Part shown: piece by piece, positions 24,370-35,600 of the stretch
Layout of the letters: every line of letters starts with the position of its first letter
How positions within the stretch are numbered: position 1 is the first letter of the stretch
Source: Siphonodentalium dalli
Taxonomy: Eukaryota; Mollusca; Scaphopoda; Gadilida; Siphonodentaliidae
NCBI GenBank assembly: GCA_032622095.1
Contig: CP136068.1
Coordinates: 114,157,546 to 114,221,545 of the forward strand
DNA length: 64,000 bases
Reading direction: 5' to 3'
The notes under the pieces: generated by a model
Told to the model about the DNA's origin: nothing
Seen by the model: the letters and a program-made list of their open reading frames with translations, nothing else
Database searches by the model: none
Position numbers and translations under genes: made by a program

Positions 24370-24850
24370 ATCAAGTATCGCCACCCTCTTTGAGTATTTC
24401 ATTTCTGGTTCGGTGAGGATGCTTGATATAGACTTTTAGATGTTGTATGATATTTTCATCCTCCGCAGACATAATCCATATAAATTTGACCTCATTTTCT
24501 AAATCTGATATGTTAGGGCAATGTATTTCCATTTCCCTAAAAAAATATTTCTAGCTTCGTAATTCAAAGCGGTACATACTAGTAAAAATGAATTTCGTCA
24601 CCACGTGATAAGTTACAAATTAAGTTCGATTTTTCTCGTCTACTCCAATATATCTTTCTCTTTCAATTTATAAATCATGAGCACTTATTCTGAATTTGTT
24701 AATAGTCGGTTTGCTTTGTGGGGTTGGGTTTATGAGATAGGGTTCTAAAATGATGTTGTTCTTGAAGAGACGGTATGTCCTTAGTTTGTTCCCACGTTTC
24801 TTTGTTGACCATATCATCATACAACTCTACTCTCCACTGCTTGTGTATTT
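24370..24850 (-). pseudogene. Broken C-terminal part of a non-LTR retrotransposon (LINE) ORF2
   Basis: Reading the minus strand with frame changes gives 'KFRISAHDL.IERERYIGV', then a DEIHF segment, then 'CPNISDLENEVKFIWIMS'. This order (FRxSxHxLxIExGRY, then a Cys/His-type segment with DExHF, then a helical tail) is the usual C-terminus after the reverse transcriptase of several LINE clades. Stops interrupt it and no RT motifs remain nearby. It sits antisense in the SLC22-like intron. Confidence 0.6.
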
Positions 24851-24954
24851 CCCCCTGTGGCCCCCCTAATATTTTATGTTTGATATTTTTGTTTGATTTG
24901 TGAACTAATGTACCTGGATTAATTTTGAGATATTTAAGATAACAGCCCTCGGTC

Positions 24955-24993
24955 CTATTAGCGGTCCTCGACTTCGTCTCGGGCCGCTAATAG
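24955..24993. repeat. Short hairpin before the last SLC22-like exon
   Basis: CTATTAGCGG and CCGCTAATAG are perfect inverse copies around a 19-base loop, ending about 45 bp before the splice acceptor at 25039. Confidence 0.7.
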
Positions 24994-25039
24994 TCCCTTG
25001 TGCTGTTTCGTGTTATTGTTATATTGCTTGTTATTTCAG

Positions 25040-25282
25040 AAATACAAGGACGGTGTATTTGTGTACGTTATCGTTGCTGTGCTCACGTTCATCGGGAGTG
25101 GAGTGGTGTGGCTTGTTCCGGAAACGCGCGGTGTACCTCTCGCGGATCACATTGCAGACGGAGAAAACAAAGGAACAGTTCCAACAGACGATACTATTGA
25201 ACCGGATTGGGACCCGGATAGAGCTATGGTATGCAAACTGGCAACGGAGAAAAGTGTACATGGGCCAACAATGATGATATGA
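25040..25282 (+). CDS. SLC22-like organic ion transporter, last exon with TM12 and cytoplasmic tail
   Basis: Begins after TTATTTCAG in phase 0, matching the exon ending at 17990, and runs to TGA at 25280-25282. It opens KYKDGVF, then TM12 (VYVIVAVLTFIGSGVVWLV), then PETRGVPLADHIADGEN. The PET(K/R)G-x-PL-x-(D/E)-T/H-I pattern is the conserved end of SLC22 and related MFS sugar/organic-ion carriers. The remaining tail is polar and acidic (TDDTIEPDWDPDR), as expected for the cytoplasmic C-terminus. An ATG at 24998 lies in the intron and is not the start. A different frame continuing to 25470 looks rather protein-like, so the exact C-terminus is uncertain. Confidence 0.85.
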   Translation, partial: KYKDGVFVYVIVAVLTFIGSGVVWLVPETRGVPLADHIADGENKGTVPTDDTIEPDWDPDRAMVCKLATEKSVHGPTMMI

Positions 25283-25287
25283 ATAAA
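25282..25287 (+). other. Candidate polyadenylation signal AATAAA
   Basis: AATAAA overlaps the last base of the SLC22-like stop codon. This would give an extremely short 3' UTR. Other AATAAA-like hexamers are common in this AT-rich DNA, so this is only a candidate. Confidence 0.3.
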
Positions 25288-25476
25288 TATGGAATAATTA
25301 ATGAAAGCGACAAGAAACACAGAAAACTGTTGACAGACGCAGATGTTGAACCGCCACGTATAACATCTAGAACATTTGAGTTGGACATATCTCAGAGACG
25401 GGGCCAGATTACCTCTTTTGGGGGCGGGGTGTTCACCTTAGAATTTTCGATTTTACCCATCCAATCCTGAGTTCAG

Positions 25477-25897
25477 AGTGTGTTATTTGCAATATGAGGT
25501 CCTCGGTGGGTGATTTTAGTGACGCTATCCCGCATAGCGGGCTAGCATCATTAAATTCACCCTCTGGGGGACATCATTCTGCTTAGGCCTTATCTTCTCT
25601 GGAAAGTTTCTTTATTGACATATTTCTATTGAAACTTCTTCACATAGATTATATTTCTTTTTTTAGTTTAGTTTCTCTATATCCACAAATTGCAGACGAC
25701 ACATTGCATAATCGAGGTTCCCAATGGGTGTACATCACAATATTCACCATTTGGGAACTTCAATCTGGGTTTATGTCTCCCATTGCAGATGAGGCCATGC
25801 AGAACGAGGTCCACAGAGGGTGAATTTAGTGATGCTATCCCGCTATAGCGTTACTAAATTCACTCTATGGGGACCTCATTCTGCAAATGACAGGCAC
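25477..25897. mobile_element. Foldback element family H2, copy 1, with palindromic terminal repeats
   Basis: Two palindromes of about 90 bp (25488-25582 and 25798-25885) in inverted orientation bound about 215 bp. Each arm reads GAGGTCC...GGGTGAATTTAGTGA, a core GCTATCCCGC, and back. Outer ends are GTGTG...TTTGCA and TGCAAATGA...CACAC. The centre shares 'gcataatcgaggt' with the inverted copy at 37.8 kb, showing that the whole unit moves together. No coding is seen. Confidence 0.85.
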
Positions 25898-26008
25898 ACT
25901 AAACTCAAGTTTGTACCCATCCCCTTGACCTATATCCATATATCCAAGTGTGGGCAATAATTTGGCATTCAATCTGACTAACACGTGCCACACAATGTTG
26001 GAATTATA

Positions 26009-26546
26009 TTTAAAGATGGATTATCTCTTTAAATAACAAATTTGAAATAGTTGCCTGGGTATAAAATAATAAATATGAACTGAAGACCCCTGTCCGGAAA
26101 GGCTTCTATCAATTAATATTGATTTTATTTCGAATATTTTATTATGATTAATTGGGACACTTTATTTGTCTATTTTTAGTACAGACCATTCGGGCGATAT
26201 CATATAGCGATATAGATCATTAGGGTGTTCCCATAGCTATGCCCCGAACGTCAAATGTCCCAGATTGATTAATTGCATTGTTGTATTCCATAGCAATAAG
26301 CGACAATGAGACTAATTAACGTTTATTTATGACAAAATTACACAATAAAATTTCTTGTCTCTGTTAACAGTAACCACTATTGTTCGTTAGCTGAACAACG
26401 ACACCTTTTTAGGCATGAAAATATTCAAATAAAATAAATATTAATCGATAGAAGCATTTCCGGACAGGAGTCTTCGATTCATACCTAATAATTTATACCC
26501 CGGTAACTATATAATACATGTTTACAAAGAGATAATCCACCTTTAA
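26009..26546. mobile_element. MITE-like element with about 120-bp imperfect terminal inverted repeats
   Basis: The left arm (TTTAAAGATGGATTATCTCT ... CTGTCCGGAAAGGCTTCTAT) is mirrored by the right arm (ATAGAAGCATTTCCGGACAG ... AGAGATAATCCACCTTTAA). The middle is AT-rich with no open protein-like frame. Confidence 0.85.
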
Positions 26547-26694
26547 TGAGTATCCTGTTTAATTCGGAAGGGAGATAACCGGAGCCAACTGTAAGTCTGT
26601 AACCACTACTAAATATACGTGAACCTTGTCTACTGGACACATGTATACATATTTACCCTTTCTTTACTAATGAATTATCCCACCAGTTGTAGTA

Positions 26695-26840
26695 GTATAC
26701 AATGTAATGGTCTATATTGTCAGCTGGAGGGATGTTCAGGATACTATGTGAGCAGACGACATCCGAAAAGATAATACAAGTGCAGAAGAATTCCTATGTA
26801 TTGTTTGTTGAACTTATTATCTGAAGGACACATACCTCAA
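26695..26840. repeat. Dispersed repeat family E, copy 1
   Basis: It contains 'aatggtcta', 'gagggatgttcag', 'gagcaga' and 'gttgaacttattatctga', shared with copies at 40720-40905, 45170-45375 and 55935-56140 (inverted) and a fragment at 29640-29715. Complete copies also carry an internal inverted pair, 'gttcagataataag' and 'cttattatctgaac'. Confidence 0.65.
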
Positions 26841-27280
26841 TCATGTCTTGGTCTGTTTTTCTATCTCGTATTGATGTGTTTCGCTATTTTTGCTATTATA
26901 TTTCCATAATATTTCACCCCCTTCGGTTGAAATTTTCAACTTGTACCTCAGGCTTTCCAACTTGCTAATGTCCACCTGACACCACATAACGTTGGACATA
27001 TTTTATACTAAAATACGGCATGGTTGGAAAATTTACCTGTCGGAACAATTTGAAATTATCTTTCGGCTGAAGTTATTTCGGGCATGAAATTTCCAACTGT
27101 TGACCAACACCGACATGTTTCTATATCTATGAATAGAGTTCCTCGTTTAAACGGACTTAAAGCGCTCGCAATGGGTAAATTTGAAAAACAATAAAGATTG
27201 TAAAACCATCATCAATATGGAAGAACAAGGAACAATAGATAGACTTGGGTTAAAGGCCCACTTAATTTTCACATAAAATA
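26841..27280. other. Non-coding stretch
   Basis: AT-rich sequence with no recognisable gene, repeat or element. Confidence 0.4.
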
Positions 27281-27574
27281 CTAGCTGATGTGCCCGACTT
27301 CGTCCGGACTATTTAGGGAACAACGTTGACAAGATTAGTATTCGGAGGAAACATACCTATATGATCCTACATGTGTATATGAGCTAGTCCAAGGTCAAGG
27401 ATACGGTTGCACGTGAAATTGGACCAGCCCATGTTTGTTCCTGGGATCAAAGTAGGCATACATACCAAATTTGAGTCGGATCGTTCGAGCAGTTTTCGAG
27501 TCTATAACACATACATACATACATACATACATACATTCACACATACAGACAGAAGTTCCAAAATATATAATAGA
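27281..27574 (-). mobile_element. Short non-autonomous Helitron-like element, family C, solitary
   Basis: On the minus strand it begins A|TC (TCTATTATATATTTTGGAAC, then a TCTGTCTG run) and ends GGACGAAGTCGGGCACATCAG then CTAG|T. The 5' leader matches the family C elements at 38324 and 39349 (TATATATTTTGAAGACC plus TCTG run), and the 3' end has the same hairpin plan before CTAG. Both ends and the A and T flanks are intact. It is 294 bp long and contains an ATAC microsatellite at about 27508-27536. Confidence 0.75.
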
Positions 27575-28149
27575 TATGCCGTACCATTTGAAAGAGTAAG
27601 CTCCAAAACATTGTAGTGTCACCTTATCCGGTGTAGTAAACTGTGAACATGTTGCTTTTGCTAAGTTATCGACATGTTTTCTGTGCTCAGGTTTCATCTG
27701 TATTGTACTGCAAAGTCTATTATTTTCAATGGAAGTGGAATAACTTTATATCTTAGTTTGAATTATGTTGCTTTCTGGGAGCGAGACGGGGAAAATGTTT
27801 CTATGATTTCAGATATTTTCTAGTACTCTATGGACACCTTCTGAATCATATTTTATGTCATAGATTGTTATTAAAACCGTATATCAAGGCACTATCGGTG
27901 ACTCGAACATTATATGGGCCTTCAATATCTTTGTTATGGAAACAAACAGTTGAACAAATTCTGACTAAATGGTGAAGGTTTAAATTACATAAGGCCAGAG
28001 CAATGTAAATATCCCAGAACAACAGATTTGATTCGCAATTACATGTCTTAGGGCGATGTTTTTTTTATGAAATAACTTTCACTGTATTTATAAGAGTTGT
28101 TTACATAACAACTGAAGAGAACCCTGAATCCGATGTCATGTAATTATAT
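27575..28149. other. Non-coding stretch
   Basis: I see no gene, clear repeat or element between the short Helitron and the LINE remnant. Confidence 0.4.
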
Positions 28150-29636
28150 TATATTCATTATCCATACAATAGGATAGCTTTTTTCTGCAAAACAACAACT
28201 TGGTTGTGGGTACCGGCATTGCCCCATAGCTCAATTCCATAGAGAATATGGGAGTATACTAATGTAAGATACAGCATACGGAGACAGTCAAACGGAAGGA
28301 AATTTTTTACTCGATTTATAGCATATAAGGTGTTACTAATTTTTGCACAAACAGCTTTCACGTGGTGTTCGAATGATAGGTGTTCATCAATGTGTATTCC
28401 AAGAAACTTAAATGATTTTTCCTGACAGTCTACTCCAATTCTTATAATTTGCTCTCCATTTATAGTTAGTGTGTTATTTCCAACTATATATGGGCCATTT
28501 TTAGGTTGTATCAGCATATATATATTTTTTTTTTAGTGTTTAGTGATAGCCTATTAGTTCGACACCATTTACTTAGTTTTGCAAGTTCATTGTTAAAGTT
28601 GTCATACAAATAATCAAGGTTATGGTTTGAGGAGTACACAGTGGTGTCATCTGCAAAAGATAACAATGACAAGGCAGTAGATTTGTGCATATCGTTTACA
28701 TAAATCAGAAAGAGAATCGGCCCAGCCACAAATCCCTGGAGGACTCCACATGTAATGGGAAGTTTAGATGAAACCCTACCTTCTAGATCCACTAATTGAA
28801 ATCTATTATTCAAATAATTTCTAAATCAATGATTGGCTTTACCTCTTATTCCATAGGTTTCAAGTTTTTTTAATATAATTTTGTGGTTTATTGTATCAAA
28901 AGCTTTGGAGAAGTCGATAACAGCAGAGAGTGTACAATCTTTTGTTTTCTTATCATTATTTACACCCACGTCGTTAATTAACTTCAGTATCGGGTGAATT
29001 GTGGAGTGTTCTTTACGAAATCCATATTGATTGTGATAGAGGGCATCATGCGTGTTAATAAATTCGACAAGTCTTAAACAATTTTTTCTAAGATTTTTGA
29101 AAATGTAGGAAGAATACTAATAGGGCGATAATTTTCTAACAGTTTTGGATCTCCATATTTAAATAAAGGGATGACCCGTGCTATCTTCATGTTGTCAGGA
29201 ATAATTCCAGTTTCCATAGATAGATTAATAATATAGCTTAGAGGTTTGGAAATTTCATTGATGACACTCTTCATTAGTGAAGAAGTAAGACCATCACAGT
29301 CTGTGCTATGTTTTACTTTACAAGAAGAGACGATTCTTTGTAATTCTTCTGGTGTAGTAGGGCGGAAGAAAAGTGTTTCATTACATGGTGTAGGTAGGTA
29401 TGAAGAAACATGTTCCCTGTACTTTGTATTTTTTCAGATTCAATGGCTCCAATGTTAGAAAAATAGTTATTAAATGCTTCTGCAGCATCTTTACGATCTG
29501 ATCTATCAATGCCATCTATATTAAATGACAAAGGATATTCCATTTTTTTAGATCTCTTTTGGATTATCTCTGAAATTAGTTTCCATGTGTTTTTCATGTC
29601 ATATTTGTATGATGCGGAATATTTAGATAGTAAGTT
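28150..29636 (-). pseudogene. Non-LTR retrotransposon (LINE) ORF2 remnant, reverse transcriptase domain
   Basis: The minus strand carries consecutive frame-shifted pieces in correct order. 29597-29313 is the segment before the RT (F.NYFSNIG). 29274-29074 has RT motifs 1-2 ([20 protein letters not shown]). About 29070-28815 has the [10 protein letters not shown] catalytic-motif A region. 28813-28511 has GVLQGFVAGPILFLIYVND and the catalytic FADDT. 28517-28158 is the thumb (KFLGIHIDEHLSFEHHVKAV). Gene order and motifs fit the jockey/CR1-like group. No endonuclease domain is present and several frame breaks occur, so it is a dead, 5'-truncated copy. A family E fragment abuts its 5' side (29640-29715). 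Confidence 0.9.
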
Positions 29637-29803
29637 TCACCTATTGTCATTTTGTTGAACTTATTATCTGAACATTTCCTAAGGGAAGTACTAATCAATG
29701 ATAAAATTATCTATTATAGAAATGGTTAGCTGACAAAGCTATATCTTCAAACTTGTAGCTTCATTGAAAGAGCATTTATCTGATGTAACCAATGGTTTAT
29801 TTT

Positions 29804-30098
29804 GGTATTTACCTGGCGGGTCCGCTTTGTAAATTATAAAATTTTGCAATAAATATATATTTTAAAAATGTTGTCTGGAATTACATCACTTAACTACGAA
29901 AGCCCATTTCGGTCACGTGGGTGACAATAACAAAAAATTATTGCGTTTAAGCGCAATAATTTTTTGTATTGTGACCCATGTGACCGCAATGGGCTTCCGT
30001 ACTTAACATACATTTGAAAAATCAATATAAAATTCAAAAATATATACATCAACATTATCATTGAACATGTCCCAAGCGGACCCGCCAGATAAATACTT
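29804..30098. mobile_element. MITE-like element with terminal inverted repeats and a central palindrome
   Basis: The ends (ACCTGGCGGGTCCGCTTT around 29811 and AAGCGGACCCGCCAGATAAA around 30075) are inverse copies of about 25 bp. The centre, 29896-29999, is a near-perfect palindrome starting ACGAAAGCCCATT and including CAAAAAATTATTGCG and its inverse. Confidence 0.85.
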
Positions 30099-30379
30099 GT
30101 TGTTTCCAATAACACATCAAGTCACAATCAGAAGTATGTGCAACTCTGTAATTTTTGCTCCGCATATTTGCATGTAAATCCCCATTCAAAATTGATCACT
30201 TGACTTCCCCCTTAAAAAAATATCTCCTATATCTGTCTAATGAATTATCTCTCTTTGAATTTAAACAGGACATGCGGTTCATAAAATAAGTCTAGTTTAC
30301 TATGAATCCAGATAAATTGCATCAAGTCTGAACATTCCGATGTGATGAACAAAGACTTCTATGTCGGGGAAATATTGAA

Positions 30380-30530
30380 TACATATCTTTACCAGAAGAC
30401 AACTCTAAATACATCCAATACGCGAAGAGTTACCGCGCCTGTATTAACCAAGCTTCATACAGCTGTTCTGCAGCATAAATCAATCTCTCTCTTAGCTGCC
30501 TTTCTGATCACGAAAATACACCTCTAGATT
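30380..30530. repeat. Dispersed repeat, partner at 34460-34605
   Basis: Shared blocks are 'gcgaagag.tac.gcgcctgt', 'gcagcataaatcaatctctc' and 'agctgcctttctga'. The two copies are in the same orientation about 4 kb apart. The overlapping short plus-strand frames are by-products. Confidence 0.8.
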
Positions 30531-30539
30531 TACGAGGGG

Positions 30540-30650
30540 GAACACCCCACCCCCTCTGGCACCCGGCATCCGGCCTAATATGGGGGTGGCATCTGGAATA
30601 CTCCATAACAGAGGGTGGCATCCGGAATACTATGTATACCAATTTAACCC
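30540..30650. repeat. GGCATCCGGAATAC short repeat cluster, partner at 33730-33850
   Basis: The motif GGCATC(C/T)GGAATAC and its variants occur three times here and four times at 33730-33825, with 'ggcatccggcgtac' variants in the second cluster. Confidence 0.6.
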
Positions 30651-31021
30651 ATTGTTGCCAAACGTTTATAGCTAAAACAACGCATTGGTAGTATAAAATG
30701 TGCAATTCATTCTATATATGACCATATATACTCAACGAACGAATGAGACGTGGGAGTACTATGCAACTATCCCTTTACGTTGCTCCATTCCGTCTCCATG
30801 TCACAGCATAAAAAAAACCTTCCATGGGGGATTCTGGGTCGGGTTTTAGCCTTTTCAATGATATTTTTTTTTGAAATTCGCAACACCCAACGATGCGGCC
30901 CACTGAGTAACACCGTACTCATTGATGAGTAGGGTTTTTAGCTCCGATAATGAAATATGGGTTCCATTTGACAGAGACAAACAACAACTCCGCTGTTCCG
31001 GACGGCGTGATGAACTGAATT

Positions 31022-33510
31022 CCATCTGGATGGATTAGTCCAGGAGATATTGGTCGACCTCTGCACTTCCCCCAGGACTCAACTTCATCCCACTAATTTT
31101 CTTTCTTAATGTCTCCTCTAATCTTTTTCTGTTGTTAACAAAAAAATAAAGTGGTCGCGGAGACTCCAGACAAGATGGCGTCCATCATGGCGGCCATTTA
31201 TTTTTATATGCACCAGGTATCTTTGAGCACCATTATAGTAAAGATGATATCACATGGGGTCTTGTTTCCGCTCGATTCGTTATGCTAATATACAACCATT
31301 ACAAATTAGCCAAAAATCCGACACCAGAATCCGATATGGCGGTCAAGATGGCCACCGAAATGTGAAAATATGCTATTTTTCTGACATTTCATCGCCTTTG
31401 GTTTGTCTCTGTGGGAAAATATTGGCATCTCGGCGTAAATTTATACATTTATTGTCGAAACAACTCACCGATTCTTACAGTTGAGTTGGAAATACTGAGG
31501 TGAAGTAATTACCTTACATCTCATACAAGAAATTGTTTTCCAAATCGAAGATGACGGCCAAAATGGCGACCGAAATTTGAAAACACGCCTACATTCATTT
31601 ACTTTCTTACGATGGGCGTTATTGTTTCGCAATTTCTACCCACCATGCCATGTTGATATGGAATATTGATATGAAGTATGTATTCATTTGAGTTTGGCAA
31701 TTGATACTCACAGCCAAGTAGGCGGTCAAGAAGTGTGGGTATATTATGCATTGTGGTCTTCTACGCCTTAGCAGAAAGGCATCCGTCAAATGTCAGGCTT
31801 TCAACATTCGAAGCCATATGCATAAGTTTTCCGGGTACGTCAGTGCATTAGATGAGTATGTGAATTGATGAACCATATATTGAGAAGTGGCAGTTTGGGA
31901 AGATCACCAGGTGCACATGTTGTTATCCCCATCAGGTTACCAAAGCTGAATATAGCAGATAGAGACCGGCACCGGCATATGCATTGTTTGACACATTCCG
32001 ATTAGTGGGACCTTTCTACAAAGAAGTTTAGAAAACTGTGTTGGTGTGAGCGAGATAGATTAATCTGACGAAGAGACGGAAACTGGTCCAGATAATGCTG
32101 AATGTGGCAAATCAGAATAAACTCAGGTACTGTTGTTTTGATTCTTGGAAGTTAAAATATGACTGTTCGGCGCACCTATATACGGTTACGGCCATTATGG
32201 GCGCTTAGTGGAGAATGGTTTTCGAAATGCCACATCGCGATTAGTAATTGTGGGTTTTCATCCTTCCAGAAGGCTACGACTTATGTTGGAACTCATAGAT
32301 GGCTTATATTATGTACCGTTTTGTCCATCGAAATAATGACAAAAAGTTGAAATTAGTATGCGATAAAATCGACTTCTTTTCAATTTCTGGCCGCCAGTTT
32401 GATCGCCATCTTGACTGTGAGAATTTGCCAAACTCAATTGAGTACTTCATATACATTTTCCATATGAACATGTAATTGTGGCATGAATCGCGTAGCAATA
32501 AGGCCCATCGTAAGAAAGTAAAGGAATGTGAGCTTGTTTTCATATTTCGGTCGCCATTTTGGCCACCATCTTCAATTTGGAAAACAAATTCTTGCATGAG
32601 ATGCAAGGTAATTATTTCACCTCAGTATTTCCAACTCAACTGTCAGCATGTGTCCAGTTGTCTCGAAAATAATGCCCAATGATGTGGAAATGAGGGAATT
32701 TCGTTGATTTTTCAAAATATATCGGCCATTTAGATTTTGGGGGATTTGTATTTGAATATGGTACAAGGACAGTTCTTCGCCTACGTGTTCCCAACTCACA
32801 ATAGTAAACAGGTGTGGATTTGAGGTGACAATAACGCTCACTGATGTTAAAATCGGCGATTATGGTGGCCATTTTGGCCGCCATCTTGGATTTGAGTGAA
32901 TATTCCTCAACTCAGGTATAAGAATAATCCTAGCTCGAGTATCTACTGCACATATATATGCATGGGTGTTGTTATAATAGCAATAACATTCATTGATTCG
33001 AAACATTACATCGCGTTATTAGCGTCGATTCGGCTTTGACCTATTTTACCGGCATTTGGGAAAACGTGATATCGGACAAAAATATCCCACAATGAATGTA
33101 TATTATGGTCGCCTTGTGTTTTTTAATGACTCTTCTATACGATAAATGTATAAATGGTGAAATGTCAGAAAAATAGCTTATTTTCACATTTCGGCGGCCA
33201 TCTTTGTCGCGATATTGGATTCTGGGGTCGGATTTTGTACTAATATGTAAGTGTTGTATATTAGCATAACGAATCGAGCGGAAAACAAGACCGCATGTAA
33301 TATCATCTTTACTATAACGGCGACCAAAGAGACCTGGTGCATATAAATAAAATGGCCGCCATGATGGACGCCATCTTGTCTGGAGTCTCTGCGGCCACTT
33401 TGTTTTCTGGTTAACGACCGAAAAAAATTAGAGGAGACATTAAGAAAGAACATTAGTGGGGTGAAGTTGAGTCATGTGGTGCAGAGGTCGACCAATATCT
33501 CCTGGACTAG
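31022..33510. mobile_element. Large imperfect inverted repeat (foldback), about 2.5 kb
   Basis: Outer arms 31022-31400 and 33160-33510 are inverse copies, including GAGGAGACATTAAGAAAG and its complement and AGACTCCAGACAAGATGGCG and its complement. Inner arms 31480-31730 and 32380-32660 are also inverse copies ('cctcagtatttccaactcaa' and 'tttcttacgatgggc'). ATGGCGGCC/AAGATGGC motifs recur through the arms. The right side has an extra block at 32690-32900 with no counterpart on the left. No transposase frame is visible, so it is non-autonomous or decayed. Confidence 0.85.
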
Positions 33511-33884
33511 ATGCCTCAAATTTGAGCGCCATGTTTACTAAGTTAGATTTTCAAGGTCGCAAGTCGAAGTCCCGAAAGCGATCGAGTTATCTCTCGTACT
33601 ATACATTTTGCGTTCACCGTCTACACTATTGTTGTCATTGTTTCTATTGGCGGGTCGGAAAATTAAATATGTTAATTATTAGTTAATTATGAATGCAAAA
33701 ACAACACTAAATAATATCTGTCATTGTAATTTCGGCATCCGGAATACGAAATATACAGGTTTCGGCATCCGGCGTACTGACACTCGGCATCCAGAATACT
33801 CTATATTAACCCCGAAATCCGGCGTACGAAAAGGGGTTGGTCCCCCTCATTTATCACTTGTTTGTTTGTATTTTTGAATAAATA

Positions 33885-35530
33885 GATACCATTCGCATAA
33901 TGAACTACGACAGATAATTATTACGATTAGCTATTTACAGCTATTTTTTTCGGACTGACCAAAAAGCCTTTCACAGAACTGACGATTATATTCCGTTTGT
34001 GAGAAAAAATCGTGCTTGCCACTCGCGGTAAGGGGATTTTGGTTCTGCGTGTCCTGATTATTTTGTACTTAATTATGCTGTTATCAGGTCATAGCTTAGC
34101 GCTTTGTGTTTCGCAAGATTCCTGTGTTTCACGACGACGAATGATACGATACGAATGATAGATAATAATTAAGGCCACATGGCGATAACTAGTTAAGAAC
34201 ATAATCTCAGTCATCTCCCACATTGAGGAGCTGGGAAAGATCGCGAACTTATTACTTTCTGATCACTGTGTACACTCGATAACCGGAAGTGGAATCGGAA
34301 CAGTGGAATATACGCATCGGAATCAACACCAGGGAACCCAAATTCTAGTGACGTATAGTGCCCTATTCGTAATACTATCGTAATAATATCGAATTATGCG
34401 AATTACGTATACCGTTATGCGAAAGGGGTCTATTGGCCACCCCATTGTCATCTTTACCAGAAGCTCTTGTCCGACAACTCTAATTATATCTAATGCGCGA
34501 AGAGCTACGGCGCCTGTATTCCTCAAGCTTCACCCAGCTGCAATGCAGCATAAATCAATCTCTCCGAGCTGCCTTTCTGACCACGAATATACACCTCTCG
34601 ATATATCACGTGATTTTATTTCGCTGATTCTTGGTATACAGTGGGCGCATGGGCGTTTTATTTATAGAAATGGGAATTTTTGGGACGGATTTAAAAGTCG
34701 AACTGCGACCCGGAGGCCGAGTCCGGTAAAAAGGTGTAGTTGGGAAATTCAATTTCGTTTATTGTCCTTTACATTATGTCAATAATGTTGATTTTTGGTT
34801 TGTGATAAGCTACGCCAATTACAAAGTTCGCGCTCCGATTGTATAATGTTTCGCTGATTCTTGGTATACAGTGGGCGCATGGGCGTTTTATTTATAGAAA
34901 TGGGAATTTTTGGGACGGATTTAAAAGTCGAACTGCGATCCGGAGGCCGATTCCGGTAAAAGGTGTAGTTGGGAATTTCAATTTCGATTATTTTCCTTTA
35001 CAATATTATGTCAATAATGTTGATTTTTGGTTTGTGATAAGCTATGTCAATTACAAATACAAGAAATGAAAAGGATAACTTGTAAGTCTTATATTTCAAC
35101 TTTTATACACATTTTTCGTTATGCAGCCCACTGGGGGTTGTGGTCGGAGACGGCCGAGGCGGCCGAGTCGGCCGCCGGTTCGTTAATTAGGTCCTGGTTG
35201 TTATTGTTATTTTAACGGAATTATGAGTTGGTCATTCGTGAAACCAATATATGTTATATTCTATGATTACAATCATGGGTATATCATATATGATGTTGAG
35301 CGCGTTACCATTTCTGACATTGGTTTTCGATGTTTTGTATAATTGACACTTTTCGCACACTGAACTACGACAGATAAGAATTACAAATAGCTAATAGAAG
35401 TCGTAACTTTTGCGGAAAGTCGTTTCGCAGAATTGACGACAACGAATCCGCATGTGAGAAAATAGTGCCGCTCAAACTTCTGGACATTCGCAGCAAGGTG
35501 ATATGATTAGGATTTATATTATTGATTTGT
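33885..35530. repeat. Composite repeat block: flanking direct repeats around a tandem duplication
   Basis: Two roughly 190-bp direct repeats (33885-34080 and 35345-35525) share 'tgaactacgacagataa' and 'tttgtactta'. Between them a segment of about 190 bp is duplicated (34617-34805 and 34847-35040), starting TTTCGCTGATTCTTGGTATA. An inverted relative of 34847-35260 lies at 44380-44760. There is no RT, primer-binding site or polypurine tract to support an LTR element, so I leave it as a repeat. Confidence 0.7.
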
Positions 35531-35539
35531 ACTTATTTG

Positions 35540-35600
35540 TGTTGAGAATGCATTGGCACAGGGTTTTCGCAAAAATTCAGAAAGTTAATTGATATGTATT
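35540..35600. repeat. Foldback family H1, terminal fragment
   Basis: GAGAATGCATTGGCACAGGG then TTTTCGCAAAAATTCAGAAAG. This is the inverse of the left end of the copy at 54.8 kb, so it is half of a terminal repeat. Confidence 0.75.

Larger units (their letters stand above)
17991..25039 (+). other. Seven-kb intron of the SLC22-like gene
   Basis: Bounded by GTAAGT at 17991 and TTATTTCAG at 25031-25039. It holds minisatellites (18.8-19.3, 20.9-21.3, 21.3-21.7 kb), an H1 foldback copy (19.4 kb), small hairpins and a LINE remnant (24.4-24.8 kb). Between 21.8 and 24.3 kb I see no gene or clear element apart from the hairpin at 22501. Confidence 0.75.

Noticed and set aside
33885-35530. LTR retrotransposon suggested by about 190-bp direct repeats 1.4 kb apart
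   Set aside because: No TG...CA ends, primer-binding site, polypurine tract or gag/pol similarity between the repeats.
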